64,000 bases of DNA from Bradyrhizobium daqingense. Its GTDB lineage: Bacteria > Pseudomonadota > Alphaproteobacteria > Rhizobiales > Xanthobacteraceae. The notes beneath the pieces are model-generated. The model worked only from the letters and a program-made list of their open reading frames with translations, had not been told where the DNA came from and did no database searches. Positions 38,198 to 46,426 of the stretch are shown one piece after another. Made by a program: the position numbers and the translations under genes. Location: assembly GCF_021044685.1 (NCBI RefSeq), contig NZ_CP088014.1:3892001-3956000 (forward strand), written 5' to 3'. Position 1 is the first letter of the stretch. Each line of letters starts with the position of its first letter.

Positions 38198-39193
38198 CTA
38201 TTCCGCGGCTTCGCGCTGCGGCTGAACGATCATGCCCTCCAGCCGGCCGCGAATGATCGCCTCGGCCTCACGCACGATGCGGGAAATCAGTTCGGCGCAG
38301 CTCGGGATGTCCTGGATCAGGCCCTGCACCTGGCCGGCCGACCAGATGCCCTCGTCGGAATTGCCGGTCGCATAGACCATCTTGCCGCGGGCCCCCGCAA
38401 CGAGCTCACGGATGTCCTCGAACCTGGCACCTTCCTTCTCCATCGCGACCACCTTGGTCGAGATCGCGTTCCTGGCGACGCGCGAGGTGTTGCGCATGGT
38501 GCGGAAGATCAGCTCGGTCTCGCGCTCGTCATTGGCGACGATCTTCTCCTTGATGAGCTGGTGGATCGGGCTCTCCCTGGTGGCCATGAAGCGTGTACCC
38601 ATGTTGATGCCGTCGGCGCCCAGCGCCAGCGCGGCAACGAGACCGCGCGCGTCGGCGAAGCCGCCCGAGGCGATCATCGGGATCTTGACCTTGTTGGCGG
38701 CGGCCGGGATCAGGATCAGGCCGGGCGTGTCGTCCTCGCCGGGATGGCCGGCGCATTCGAAGCCGTCGATCGAGATGGCGTCGACGCCCATCCGCTCGGC
38801 CGAGAGCGCGTGGCGCACGCTGGTGCATTTGTGCACGACCTTGACGCCGTGCTTCCTGAACTCGTCGACATGTTCCTGCGGCTTGTTGCCGGCGGTCTCG
38901 ACCACCTTGATGCCGCTCTCGATGATGGCGGCGCGGTATTCGGCATAAGGCGGCGGCTTGATCGCGGGCAGGATGGTGAGGTTGACGCCGAACGGCTTGT
39001 CGGTGAGGTCGCGGCAGCGCGCGATCTCCTTGGAGAGGTCCTCCGGCGTCGGCTGGGTCAGCGCGGTGATGAAGCCGAGCGCCCCGGCATTGGCGACCGC
39101 CGCGACCAGTTCGGCGCGCCCGACCCATTGCATGCCGCCCTGGACGATCGGGTGCTCGACACCGACGAGCTTGGTGAACCGTGTCTGCAACAT
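38198..39193 (-). CDS. Nitronate monooxygenase (2-nitropropane dioxygenase family)
   Basis: A 331-residue FMN enzyme with a TIM-barrel fold. Signatures: 'PIVQGGMQWVGRAELVAAVANAGALGF' at the start, 'ECAGHPGEDD' with the catalytic-site histidine, and the phosphate-binding 'IASGGFADARGLVAALALGADGINMGTRF'. It oxidises alkyl nitronates such as propionate 3-nitronate, or in some members reduces enoyl substrates. Same strand and just upstream of the quinone oxidoreductase. The C-terminus is slightly extended. Confidence 0.9.
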   Translation of the reverse strand: MLQTRFTKLVGVEHPIVQGGMQWVGRAELVAAVANAGALGFITALTQPTPEDLSKEIARCRDLTDKPFGVNLTILPAIKPPPYAEYRAAIIESGIKVVETAGNKPQEHVDEFRKHGVKVVHKCTSVRHALSAERMGVDAISIDGFECAGHPGEDDTPGLILIPAAANKVKIPMIASGGFADARGLVAALALGADGINMGTRFMATRESPIHQLIKEKIVANDERETELIFRTMRNTSRVARNAISTKVVAMEKEGARFEDIRELVAGARGKMVYATGNSDEGIWSAGQVQGLIQDIPSCAELISRIVREAEAIIRGRLEGMIVQPQREAAE

Positions 39194-39349
39194 GATCTGT
39201 TTCCCCCGCGCCTGGATGGCACTCTGTTATCGGTTGATGGCGGCAGGATGCCGCCCGGGTGGGGAAATGTCTATTGCGGGGCCGTGCGCTGAGGGCGGGA
39301 CCTCATGCAGTGATGAGAGAGATTCCGTGGGGCGGATAATTGGAGGCCT

Positions 39350-39515
39350 GTGTCCCGGACGCGCTGCAACGCCTCTCGGCGTTGCGGCGCAGAGCCGGGA
39401 CCCAGAAAGCCGCGCGGCGTGCCGATGCATGGCCCCCGGCTCTGCAGCGCATCACCATAGCGCGTCGAAGACGCGCGTGAACGCGCTTATGGTGCTGCGC
39501 AGCGTCCGGGGCACG
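39350..39515. repeat. Intergenic palindrome, family 4
   Basis: Outer arms GTGTCCCGGACGCGCTGCAACGC and GCTGCGCAGCGTCCGGGGCAC enclose inner inverted parts (CAGAGCCGGGACCC / GCCCCCGGCTCTG and a GCGCGTCGAAGACGCGCG hairpin). It fills half of the 39194-39557 gap. I see nothing else there. Confidence 0.75.
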
Positions 39516-39557
39516 AGCCTCGGCTTTCAAGCCAAATTGCTTGCGATGACTGCGGAG

Positions 39558-40208
39558 CTACTCCGCCGACAGCCGCACCATCTGGCGGCCGCCGTTCATT
39601 TCCTTGAGGCGGTTGACGAAGTTTTCCGGGCGCTGCCAGCGGTTGGGGACTTGCAAGCCCATGAACTCGGCGATGTCGCCGATGAAGCCGGTGCAGTTGA
39701 TGGTCTCGGCGTTCCACACTGGCGTGTTCGCCTGCAATTTCTTGATGTAGGCGAACACGCGCTTGGCGTCGGCCTCGTTCAGATAGACCCGATAGCTCGC
39801 GGTCAGATATTCCGGATCGAGGTCGCCATAGCTCGCGCCGGTCTCGGCGGGCACGAAGGTGATGTGGCCGAGCACGTAAGCCAGCGTGTCGCCCGCCGGC
39901 GTGAGGCCCGCGACCTCGACCGCCTTCTCGCTTGTCTTGCCGTACCAGACGAAGGCGTGGCCCCAACTCGCCGCCGTCCGCGCACGGAAGTCGACGTAAT
40001 AGGGACCTTTCTCCGCACGCGCCAGTGGACGCCGCGTTGCTTGCGGTGCCGGCCGTGATGCGGTGTCAGCAGTGGCAAGCGCGTTCGCATCGGCAACGCG
40101 CTTGTTCGCTTCGTGAGCCGAGGCCGAGGGCATCGTGCAGGCGATCATGGCCGCGAGCGCGAAGCCCGCGAGGATGCAGGATCCCGATCGATCAGGCTTG
40201 TACGTCAC
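39558..40208 (-). CDS. Secreted protein with possible permuted papain-like fold
   Basis: A 216-residue exported protein: signal peptide (about 1-31, ending PSASA) then a globular domain of about 140 residues. Noteworthy is 'ASWGHAFVWYGK' near residue 80 and 'ETINCTGFIGDIAEFMGL' near residue 165: a His early and an Asn-Cys late, the order seen in circularly permuted NlpC/P60 (LRAT/YiiX-like) cysteine hydrolases. That reading is my inference from two motifs; no database family was checked. Start GTG 40208 with a GAGGGGG site. It is not linked to a clear operon. Confidence 0.6.
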   Translation of the reverse strand: MTYKPDRSGSCILAGFALAAMIACTMPSASAHEANKRVADANALATADTASRPAPQATRRPLARAEKGPYYVDFRARTAASWGHAFVWYGKTSEKAVEVAGLTPAGDTLAYVLGHITFVPAETGASYGDLDPEYLTASYRVYLNEADAKRVFAYIKKLQANTPVWNAETINCTGFIGDIAEFMGLQVPNRWQRPENFVNRLKEMNGGRQMVRLSAE

Positions 40209-40255
40209 GCTGTGCCCCCTCTGGCTCGGCCGCTTACGCTGCTTCGTGTTGCGCG

Positions 40256-40452
40256 TCAGTAGCGCGCTGCGACCGGGCCGGGCGCCTTGCCGATGGGGGC
40301 CTTTCCAACCGGGCTCTTGCCAATCGGCATCTTGCCGATCGGTGCCTGGCGGCCGGATAGGCCGGCACGGGCTGACGGCGCGGCAGATCCGCAGCGTTCG
40401 CAGCCGTCACGAGAGCAAGCGTGGCACCCAGAGCAATTACAATCTTCTTCAC
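40256..40452 (-). pseudogene. Frameshifted secreted PIGK-repeat protein
   Basis: A GTG at 40452 with AGGGG upstream opens a frame encoding a signal peptide, VKKIVIALGATLALVTAANA, and then ADLPRRQPVPAYP. From there the read-through frame becomes arginine-rich nonsense. The frame offset by one base instead encodes APIGK-MPIGK-SPVGK-APIGK-APGPVAARY and stops at 40256-40258, a clean four-unit pentapeptide repeat. Restoring one missing base near 40340-40350 would fuse both into a small secreted protein of about 65 residues. I see no slippery heptamer, so mutation or sequencing error is more likely than programmed shifting. The 285 bases upstream (40453-40737) show no gene. Confidence 0.65.
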
Positions 40453-40737
40453 AGTGATACCCCTAGAAGGTTTGGTCAAAACACGACCATGCCGTGCCCC
40501 CAGACACGCTCACAGAAGGGCGGTCGAATGCGTCTAAGTTGCGGCACGCGCGGGACATGTTGGCGGCATATGTCTGACGCGCGGAGATGTGATGTCTACG
40601 GATGTTTCGGCCGCGCGAGCGCATGCAGCTTTGTAGCCCGCCTGAGCACAGCGATACGGGTTCCTTACGGGTGCATGGGTCCCGGATGTCACTTCGCTCA
40701 TCCGGAATACAACACAGCCTATTCTCACCGGATCGGT

Positions 40738-40857
40738 CTATCGTTTTCCGAGGAAGTTCGAGCGCAGCTTCTCGGCGAACCAGACCACGAAAATCGCAAC
40801 GAACGAGAGAGCGAAGTACAGGACCGTCCACAAGAGTGCATTGCCGGCATTCGACAT
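40738..40857 (-). CDS. Small single-pass membrane protein (39 aa)
   Basis: MSNAGNALLWTVLYFALSFV is followed by AIFVVWFAEKLRSNFLGKR. One helix of about 21 residues with a basic C-terminal end suggests an inner-membrane peptide with the C-terminus inside. The ATG at 40857 has a strong GGGAGGA site eight bases upstream, which settles the start and argues that this short frame is real. Function unknown. Confidence 0.65.
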   Translation of the reverse strand: MSNAGNALLWTVLYFALSFVAIFVVWFAEKLRSNFLGKR

Positions 40858-41209
40858 GGCGTCCTCCCTGGCATCAGAAATTGATGTCTTGCGGGAAGGA
40901 TAGTCTTGGCCGCGACGGCGCGATTTGCGCTGGATCAATTTTGCTGTGCTGCGGAGCAAATAGCCGGGGAGCCTTCATTCCGGAGGCACGACTTGTCGCG
41001 CGCCGAAATGATGGAGAGCACCAGGGCGTGCACTCATGAATGACGATGTCGGCTTCTGATGGCTGAGCGGAAATGGTCTGACTGGTTAGCGCATGACCGC
41101 TTGTGGACCCGAGGCGGACAATTGTGATCCGCAGGTCGGCTCAGAAGGTGCTATGACTTACCCCGCTCGGGGCCAAACGCGCGCGGCCTCGCGATCGCGA
41201 AATTCTCAT
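40858..41209. other. Non-coding gap before the ABC binding protein
   Basis: 352 bases, less GC-rich than the surroundings, with no gene I would support. It contains decayed-looking short segments ('GATGTCGGCTTCTGATGG', 'CATGACCGCTTGTGGACC') of a sort also seen after the gene at about 42250-42300. Confidence 0.35.
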
Positions 41210-42214
41210 ATGAGAAGACACGGTGATCGAATGGGCCGCTTTGCCGCTGCGGTACCGGTAATTCTTGTTGTGCTGCTTGCCTTCGCGTCGGCAGCCGCAA
41301 CGCAACCGGCGTCCAAAGTTGCGCGGATTGGAATGCTCTGCGCCCCCACATGCCACGTCAGTCCCAACGACGCTTTTTTGGACGAGCTTCGTAAGCTCGG
41401 CTGGATCGAGGGCACGACCATCGTCATCGAGCGTAAAGACCCGGAGTATCGCCTCGACCGCCTTCCCGAACTCGCCGCCGAACTCGTCCGGTCAAAACCC
41501 AATCTCATCGCCGCCTTCACCCCTCCGGCTGTGCGCGCCGCAAAGAACGCAACATCGGAGATACCAATTGTAATGCTCTTCGTCGCCGATCCAGTCGGTC
41601 TGGGGCTTGCAGCAAGCCTTGCCCATCCCGGCGGAAACTTGACTGGCGTTTCCACGTTGGTTCCGGGCGGTTTCAATGCGAAGGCGCTCGACCTGCTTCG
41701 GGAGCTTTTGCCACAGGCAAAGCGTGTTGCAGTTTTTATCAATCCTGCAAACGAGATCCATCGGCTGACATTTCCGGAGATGCCGCCTGCGGCCGCTAAG
41801 CTCGGCTTTCAACTCGACGTTATCGAGATGCGTGAAACGACGGAAATGCCTGGCGCCTTTGCCGAGGCCAAAGCCCGAGGTGCTGAGGCTTTGAACATAT
41901 TTGGTGACCCCATCTTTTCCTACCCGCCAAACCGGGCGCCCGATCTCGCGGCACAGGCAGGACTACCGTCGCTCTCCTTGATGTCCAGCTTTGCGCAGGC
42001 GGGCGGATTGATGTCTTACGGGCCAGACTTTCCCGCCTTGGCTCGGCTTGGGGCTCGCTATGTCGATCGGATTCTGAAAGGCGCAAAGCCGGCCGAACTT
42101 CCTATTCAACAACCCACCAAATTCCTGCTCGTCATTAATCTCAAAACGGCGAAATCGCTCGGTCTGGAAATCCCGGCGTCCCTTCTCGCTCGTGCGGACG
42201 ACTTGATCGAATAA
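41210..42214 (+). CDS. Orphan ABC transporter substrate-binding protein
   Basis: A 334-residue periplasmic binding protein of the TrpX/COG2984 type. The signal peptide (MRRHGDRMGRFAAAVPVILV..., cleavage near ASAAA) is followed by 'KVARIGMLCAPTCH', 'LDELRKLGWIEGTTIVIE', 'NLIAAFTPPAVRAAKNATSEIPIVMLFVADPV' and the C-terminal 'NLKTAKSLGLEIPASLLARADDLIE' that is characteristic. An internal ATG at 41231 is an equally good start. No permease or ATPase gene is near. Codon usage is visibly less GC-rich than the neighbours, consistent with a mobile or recently gained gene; such orphan copies are numerous in bradyrhizobia. Confidence 0.85.
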   Translation: MRRHGDRMGRFAAAVPVILVVLLAFASAAATQPASKVARIGMLCAPTCHVSPNDAFLDELRKLGWIEGTTIVIERKDPEYRLDRLPELAAELVRSKPNLIAAFTPPAVRAAKNATSEIPIVMLFVADPVGLGLAASLAHPGGNLTGVSTLVPGGFNAKALDLLRELLPQAKRVAVFINPANEIHRLTFPEMPPAAAKLGFQLDVIEMRETTEMPGAFAEAKARGAEALNIFGDPIFSYPPNRAPDLAAQAGLPSLSLMSSFAQAGGLMSYGPDFPALARLGARYVDRILKGAKPAELPIQQPTKFLLVINLKTAKSLGLEIPASLLARADDLIE

Positions 42215-42335
42215 GGCTTGGTACTTCCTTCTCGCCCTTCTGCGACCTCGATGATGTCTGCTTTTGTGCCGCTGTTGAATGATGAGCGGACATCAGGCCA
42301 ACCAAGATCAAGCGTCTCACTTATAAGTACACGCC

Positions 42336-43121
42336 CTACAGGCGAAACTCGTTGGTGAGCTCGCCGATGCCGTCGATCGCGACGGTCACCGTGTTGACCG
42401 GCTCCTTCATCACGCCGACGCCGACCGAGGTGCCGACGGCGATGAGGTCGCCGGGGAGCAGGGTCATGTCGTGTGAGATCTTGCTGACCAGCTCCTGCGC
42501 GCTGAAGATCATGTCCGAGATCGGGTAGTTCTGCCGTTCCGCGCCATTGAGGATCGTGCGGACCGTGAGCCTGGCTGGATCGAGCCCGGTCGTGATGACG
42601 GGGCCGAACGGGCTATAATCGTCGATGCCCTTGGCGCGCGCCCATTGTGGGAAGGTGGGGTCGCGGGTCAAGATGTCGTTCGCGGTGATGTCGTTGACGC
42701 AGGTGTAGCCGAAGATGAAGTTGTCGGCTTCTCCAGGCGAGACACGCGCACAGGTCTTGCCGATGACGATGCCGAGCTCGCCTTCATAAGTGGTCTTGCC
42801 GTCATAGTATGAGGGGCGGCGGATCACGGCGCCGGGCGTCGTGATGCTGGTGGTCGCTTTGAGCAGATAGAGCGGCTCCGGCGGCTCGGGCTGATTCAGC
42901 TTGGCGGCGAGCGCGTGGAAGTTGTTCCAGAGCGCGACGATCTTGCTGGGCACGCAGGGCGCGAGCAACTCGATTTCCGACAGTGCCAGTGTCTTGCCCG
43001 TGGGTGCGTTGCGGCCGAACAACTCGCCCTCGTGCACGCTGATGCCTGACGAGGTTAGTTTGCCGAAACCGGTCGTGCCGGCGTGGCGAAAGCGCAGCCA
43101 TTTCTTCATCTCACCCGCCAT
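42336..43121 (-). CDS. Fumarylacetoacetate hydrolase family protein
   Basis: A 261-residue FAH-fold enzyme. The metal-binding region is seen in 'TTYEGELGIVIGKTC' and 'GYTCVNDITANDI', with the conserved 'KGIDDYSPFGP' and the C-terminal 'LLPGDLIAVGTSVGVG'. Members hydrolyse, isomerise or decarboxylate 2-oxo acids from aromatic breakdown (for example acylpyruvates, 2-hydroxyhepta-2,4-diene-1,7-dioate). The ATG overlaps the stop of the PanE-family gene (TGATG), so the two are coupled and probably act in one pathway. A GTG directly before the ATG is possible. Confidence 0.9.
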   Translation of the reverse strand: MAGEMKKWLRFRHAGTTGFGKLTSSGISVHEGELFGRNAPTGKTLALSEIELLAPCVPSKIVALWNNFHALAAKLNQPEPPEPLYLLKATTSITTPGAVIRRPSYYDGKTTYEGELGIVIGKTCARVSPGEADNFIFGYTCVNDITANDILTRDPTFPQWARAKGIDDYSPFGPVITTGLDPARLTVRTILNGAERQNYPISDMIFSAQELVSKISHDMTLLPGDLIAVGTSVGVGVMKEPVNTVTVAIDGIGELTNEFRL

Positions 43122-44140
43122 CACGCCACCGCCAATGCGCGCGGATCCGCCGGCGCCGACACGCCGTCATAGAGGCCGGCGATGCGGGCGCGCTGTGTCA
43201 CCATCGCCAGCACCGAGTCGAGCGCGGGCGTGGCGATGCCGGTGAGGCGGCCCATCTCCTGCACCACGGTGACGAGCGGATCGATCTCCATCGGACGGCC
43301 GCGCTCGAGATCCTGGAGCATCGAGGTCTTGTGCGCGCCGACCTTGCGGGCGCCTTCGATGCGTCGCTCGACGTCGACGCGGAATTTGACGCCGAACGTC
43401 TCGGCGATGGCCTGCGTCTCCACCATGATGGCGCGCGACAGCGCCCGCGTTGCGGGATCGGTGCAGATCACGTCGAGCGTTGCGTGGGTGAGGGCGCTGA
43501 TCGGGTTGAAGCAGACATTGCCCCACAGCTTGAGCCAGATCTCGTCGCGGATGCGGTCGAGCACCGGGGCTTTCAGCCCGGCCGTGACGAACAGGTCGGC
43601 GAGCCGCTGCACGTCCGGGGTGATCTCGCCGGAGGGCTCGCCGAGCGGGAAATTGTTGCCGTAGACATGGCGGATCACGCCGGGCGCCTCGATCTCGGTG
43701 GCGGGATAGACGATGCAGCCGATAGCGCGCTCGGCCCCGATCTCGCGCCACTGCCGGCCGCCCGGATCGATGCTCTCCAGCGTCGAATTCTCGTATTGGC
43801 CGCCATGCTTGTAGAAATACCAATAGGGGATGCCGTTGACGGCGGTGACGATGCGGGTGTGGGGCCCGAGCAGCGGCTGCATCTTCTCGATCACGCCAGT
43901 GATCGAATGCGCCTTCAGCGTGACGATGATGAAGTCCTGCACGCCGAGTTCGGTGGCATCGTCGGTGCAGCGCGGATGCACGGTGTGCGTCTCCTCGCCC
44001 GCGAGCAGCGTCAGGCCGCGCTCGCGCATCGCGGCAAGGTGCGCGCCGCGTGCGACCAGGCTGACATCGGCGCCCGCGCGGGCGAGCTGAACCCCGAGAT
44101 ATCCGCCGATCGCGCCGGCGCCGTAGATGCAGATCTTCAT
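43121..44140 (-). CDS. PanE/ApbA-family ketopantoate reductase-like enzyme
   Basis: A 339-residue NADP-dependent reductase: the Rossmann motif ICIYGAGAIGGYLG at the start, 'VKTLKAHS'-type region ('FIIVTLKAHSITG'), and the catalytic helix Lys of the C-terminal domain within 'EIWLKLWGNVCFNPISALTHAT'. This is the fold of 2-dehydropantoate 2-reductase. Pairing with an FAH-family gene rather than panB/panC argues for a catabolic 2-oxo acid substrate instead of pantothenate synthesis; that is inference. Confidence 0.88.
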   Translation of the reverse strand: MKICIYGAGAIGGYLGVQLARAGADVSLVARGAHLAAMRERGLTLLAGEETHTVHPRCTDDATELGVQDFIIVTLKAHSITGVIEKMQPLLGPHTRIVTAVNGIPYWYFYKHGGQYENSTLESIDPGGRQWREIGAERAIGCIVYPATEIEAPGVIRHVYGNNFPLGEPSGEITPDVQRLADLFVTAGLKAPVLDRIRDEIWLKLWGNVCFNPISALTHATLDVICTDPATRALSRAIMVETQAIAETFGVKFRVDVERRIEGARKVGAHKTSMLQDLERGRPMEIDPLVTVVQEMGRLTGIATPALDSVLAMVTQRARIAGLYDGVSAPADPRALAVA

Positions 44141-44186
44141 GAAATCCTCGCGAGCAGAGACCGGATTTTGGGACGAAAGATCCGGT

Positions 44187-44210
44187 CCGGCTCGGAAGAA
44201 TCCGAGCCGG
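44187..44210 (-). terminator. Hairpin downstream of the CBS gene
   Basis: Perfect 9-base arms CCGGCTCGG / CCGAGCCGG with a 6-base loop, 33 bases after the CBS stop. There is no clear T-run, so it may be a weak terminator or an RNA 3'-end stabiliser. Confidence 0.45.
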
Positions 44211-44242
44211 GGCCGGTAGTCGCAGGGGAAGTGTGTGTAGCT

Positions 44243-44671
44243 TTAGGCGGCCGCTTGCGGCGAGCCGTTGATCGCTTCGTCCACGGCCGCGGCGATGTCG
44301 CGCATGCTGATGACGGAGACGAGGCTGTAATCGTCGATCACAGGCAGATGGCGAATGTGATGCCGGTTCATCAGGTGCCGGACGTGCTCGATCGTGTCCG
44401 AGGAGGTGCAGGAGACGAGCTGCTGCACCGAGACGAGCTGCGAGACCTTCACATTGACCGCGTTGACGCCGTGCTCGGCGACCGCGCGCACCACGTCGCG
44501 CTCGGTGAACATGCCGACGGCGGTATTGCCCTCCGAGCGAACCACGTCCTTGACCACCAGCGCGCTGATATTGTTGGCGCGCATCAGCTTGGCGGCGATA
44601 CCCACCGTTTCGTTCATTCGCAGCGTGACAACGCGCGGGGTCTTCTTGCGCAGAATGTCTCCGACCAGCAT
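44243..44671 (-). CDS. CBS-domain protein
   Basis: A 142-residue stand-alone pair of CBS domains (about 8-62 and 75-130), containing 'LMRANNISALVVKD', 'GMFTERDVVRAVAEHG' and 'LMNRHHIRHLPVIDD' with 'SVISMRDIAAAVDEAI'. Such pairs bind adenine nucleotides or related ligands and regulate partner proteins. ATG 44671 has a GGGAGG site. The 17-bp operator shared with the oxalate genes lies 34 bases upstream, so it is probably expressed with them and may sense energy state or CoA ligands during oxalate use (inference). Confidence 0.85.
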   Translation of the reverse strand: MLVGDILRKKTPRVVTLRMNETVGIAAKLMRANNISALVVKDVVRSEGNTAVGMFTERDVVRAVAEHGVNAVNVKVSQLVSVQQLVSCTSSDTIEHVRHLMNRHHIRHLPVIDDYSLVSVISMRDIAAAVDEAINGSPQAAA

Positions 44672-44704
44672 TGCAACCTCCCTGGGTGAATGACAGGGCA
44701 AGTG

Positions 44705-44721
44705 TGGTATACATAATGCCA
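44705..44721. promoter_or_regulatory. Predicted GntR operator A (CBS gene)
   Basis: TGGTATACATAATGCCA, matching TGGYAT-N5-ATGCCA. It lies 34 bases upstream of the CBS-domain gene. Confidence 0.75.
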
Positions 44722-44790
44722 ATCGTCAAGCGCTGGATTTGGCTGATCCGAAAAATCTTGCGACAGCGATGCTGACGTTTGCCCTGCGCC

Positions 44791-44822
44791 AAAAAAGAAG
44801 GGGCGCATTGCTGCGCCCCTTC
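44791..44822 (-). terminator. Terminator of the first OFA transporter
   Basis: Perfect 10-base arms GAAGGGGCGC / GCGCCCCTTC with a 6-base loop, followed on the minus strand by six T. A textbook intrinsic terminator, 25 bases after the transporter stop. Confidence 0.92.
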
Positions 44823-44846
44823 TCGAGCCGGCGCAACGTGTGCTGC

Positions 44847-46172
44847 TCAAGCCGTTTCGGTCTTGGCGCTGCCGGTCGCGGTGCTGGTGCCCTCGGCTTC
44901 CTTGCCGAGGATGAAGGCGCGGCGCAGCGGCTTGATCACGAACAGCGCCATCAGCGCCGCCGTTGCGTTCAGGGCTACAGCGACTACGAACACCGCCTTC
45001 CAGCCATAAGCAGTCGAGATCACGCTCGCGAGCGGGACGAGCAGGGATGCGGTGCCCTTGGCGGTGTAGAGCATGCCGTTGTTGGTGGTCGCGAACTTCG
45101 AACCGAAGGTGTCGCCGCAGGTGGCGGGAAACAGCGAGTAGATCTCGCCGAACACGCCGAAATAGACCGCGGTCGCGAGCACGAACACGACAGGGATGTG
45201 GCCGTACGCCGACAGGGTCAGGAGCATCACCGCCGCCGTGCCGAAGGCGATGAACATGGTGGGCTCGCGGCCGATCGTGTCGGAGACAAAGCCGAAGAAG
45301 GGGCGGCCAAAGCCGTCGAAGATGCGGTCGAGCGAGATCGCGAAGGTCAGCGCCGCCATCTGGAAGCCGGCGAGGGTGACCGGCGTATCCGCGATCTTGA
45401 AGTCGTGCGCGATCGGAGCGATCTGCGCCGCCGTCATCAGCCCGCCCGAGGCGACCATGACGAAAACGAGATACATCACCCAGAAAACAGGGGTCCGCAG
45501 CACTTGGGGTGGAGTGAAGTCGATTCTGGTCTGCGGCAGGTTGAGCTGCTTCTTCTTCGGCGGAATCGAGATCCGCGGCGGCTGGATGAAGAAGGCGAGC
45601 ACAAACACGATCAGACCTTGGCCGATGCCGAAGGTGAGGAACGCGTGCTGGTAGCCGCTCGACACGATCATGCTCGCGATCGGCACGACGGTGAGCGCAG
45701 CGCCCGCGCCGAAGCCGGCCGCGGTCGCGCCCGCCGCGAGGCCGCGGCGGTCGGGAAACCATTTCAGCGCATTGCCGACGCAAGTGCCGTACACCGCGCC
45801 CGCGCCCATGCCGCCGATGATCGCGGCCGCGTAGAGCAGGGTGAGGCTGTCGGCATACGAGTTGAGAATCCACGAGAGCGCGATCATCGCGCCGCCGAAC
45901 ATGATGACGATGCGCGGGCCGTATTTGTCGACGAACCACGCCTCGACCGGCACCAGCCAGGTCTCGGTGACGACGAAGATGGTGAAAGCGAGCTGGATCG
46001 CGGCGCGTCCCCAATGATGGGCCGCGTCGATCGGATCGACGAACAGCGTCCAGCCGTATTGCAGATTGGCGATCATCGCCATGCAGACGATGCCCATCGC
46101 GAGCTGCAGCCAGCGGAAACCTGTGCGAAGCGGCGCGGCGGTGACGGCGCCATCCGGGCTGGAAATCATCAA
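44847..46172 (-). CDS. OFA-family MFS transporter (oxalate/formate antiporter type)
   Basis: A 441-residue, 12-helix MFS permease of the oxalate:formate antiporter family. It starts with 'LQLAMGIVCMAMIANLQYGWTLF', then 'VDKYGPRIVIMFGG' (motif A region), 'GGMGAGAVYGTCVGNALKWFPDRRG' and 'LDRIFDGFGRPFFGFVSDTIGRE'. A lysine lies in the predicted eleventh helix (YTAKGTASLLVP), where OxlT uses a lysine to bind oxalate. It is paralogous to the next gene upstream. Operator B lies 97 bases before the start. Likely imports oxalate in exchange for formate; related members carry other dicarboxylates. Confidence 0.88.
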   Translation of the reverse strand: MMISSPDGAVTAAPLRTGFRWLQLAMGIVCMAMIANLQYGWTLFVDPIDAAHHWGRAAIQLAFTIFVVTETWLVPVEAWFVDKYGPRIVIMFGGAMIALSWILNSYADSLTLLYAAAIIGGMGAGAVYGTCVGNALKWFPDRRGLAAGATAAGFGAGAALTVVPIASMIVSSGYQHAFLTFGIGQGLIVFVLAFFIQPPRISIPPKKKQLNLPQTRIDFTPPQVLRTPVFWVMYLVFVMVASGGLMTAAQIAPIAHDFKIADTPVTLAGFQMAALTFAISLDRIFDGFGRPFFGFVSDTIGREPTMFIAFGTAAVMLLTLSAYGHIPVVFVLATAVYFGVFGEIYSLFPATCGDTFGSKFATTNNGMLYTAKGTASLLVPLASVISTAYGWKAVFVVAVALNATAALMALFVIKPLRRAFILGKEAEGTSTATGSAKTETA

Positions 46173-46268
46173 AACCTCCCAACGCCTGATTTTCAGTGAC
46201 GCAGGATCGCAAGACGACCTGATGTCGCAAGTATTGTGGCTTATCGTCGCAGGCGTAGGGCGGGAGAT

Positions 46269-46285
46269 TGGTATACGATATTCCA
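46269..46285. promoter_or_regulatory. Predicted GntR operator B (first OFA transporter)
   Basis: TGGTATACGATATTCCA; the right half deviates at one position (ATTCCA instead of ATGCCA). It lies 97 bases upstream of the transporter start, between it and the terminator of the second transporter. Confidence 0.65.
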
Positions 46286-46375
46286 GATTGCAAGCTTTAA
46301 CTTGACGCCACGCTTACGAAATGCGGCGGGTTCCGCCTGGATGGCGATAGCGGCGATCCTTCGCGCCAAACGAGA

Positions 46376-46399
46376 ACGCCCGGCCGTAAGGCCGGGCGT
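46376..46399 (-). terminator. Terminator of the second OFA transporter
   Basis: Perfect 10-base arms ACGCCCGGCC / GGCCGGGCGT around a GTAA loop, 28 bases after the stop. It has a weak T-tail. It shows the two paralogous transporters are separate transcripts. Confidence 0.75.
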
Positions 46400-46426
46400 C
46401 TTGTTCAGTGAGCTGAGCGAAGCGGG

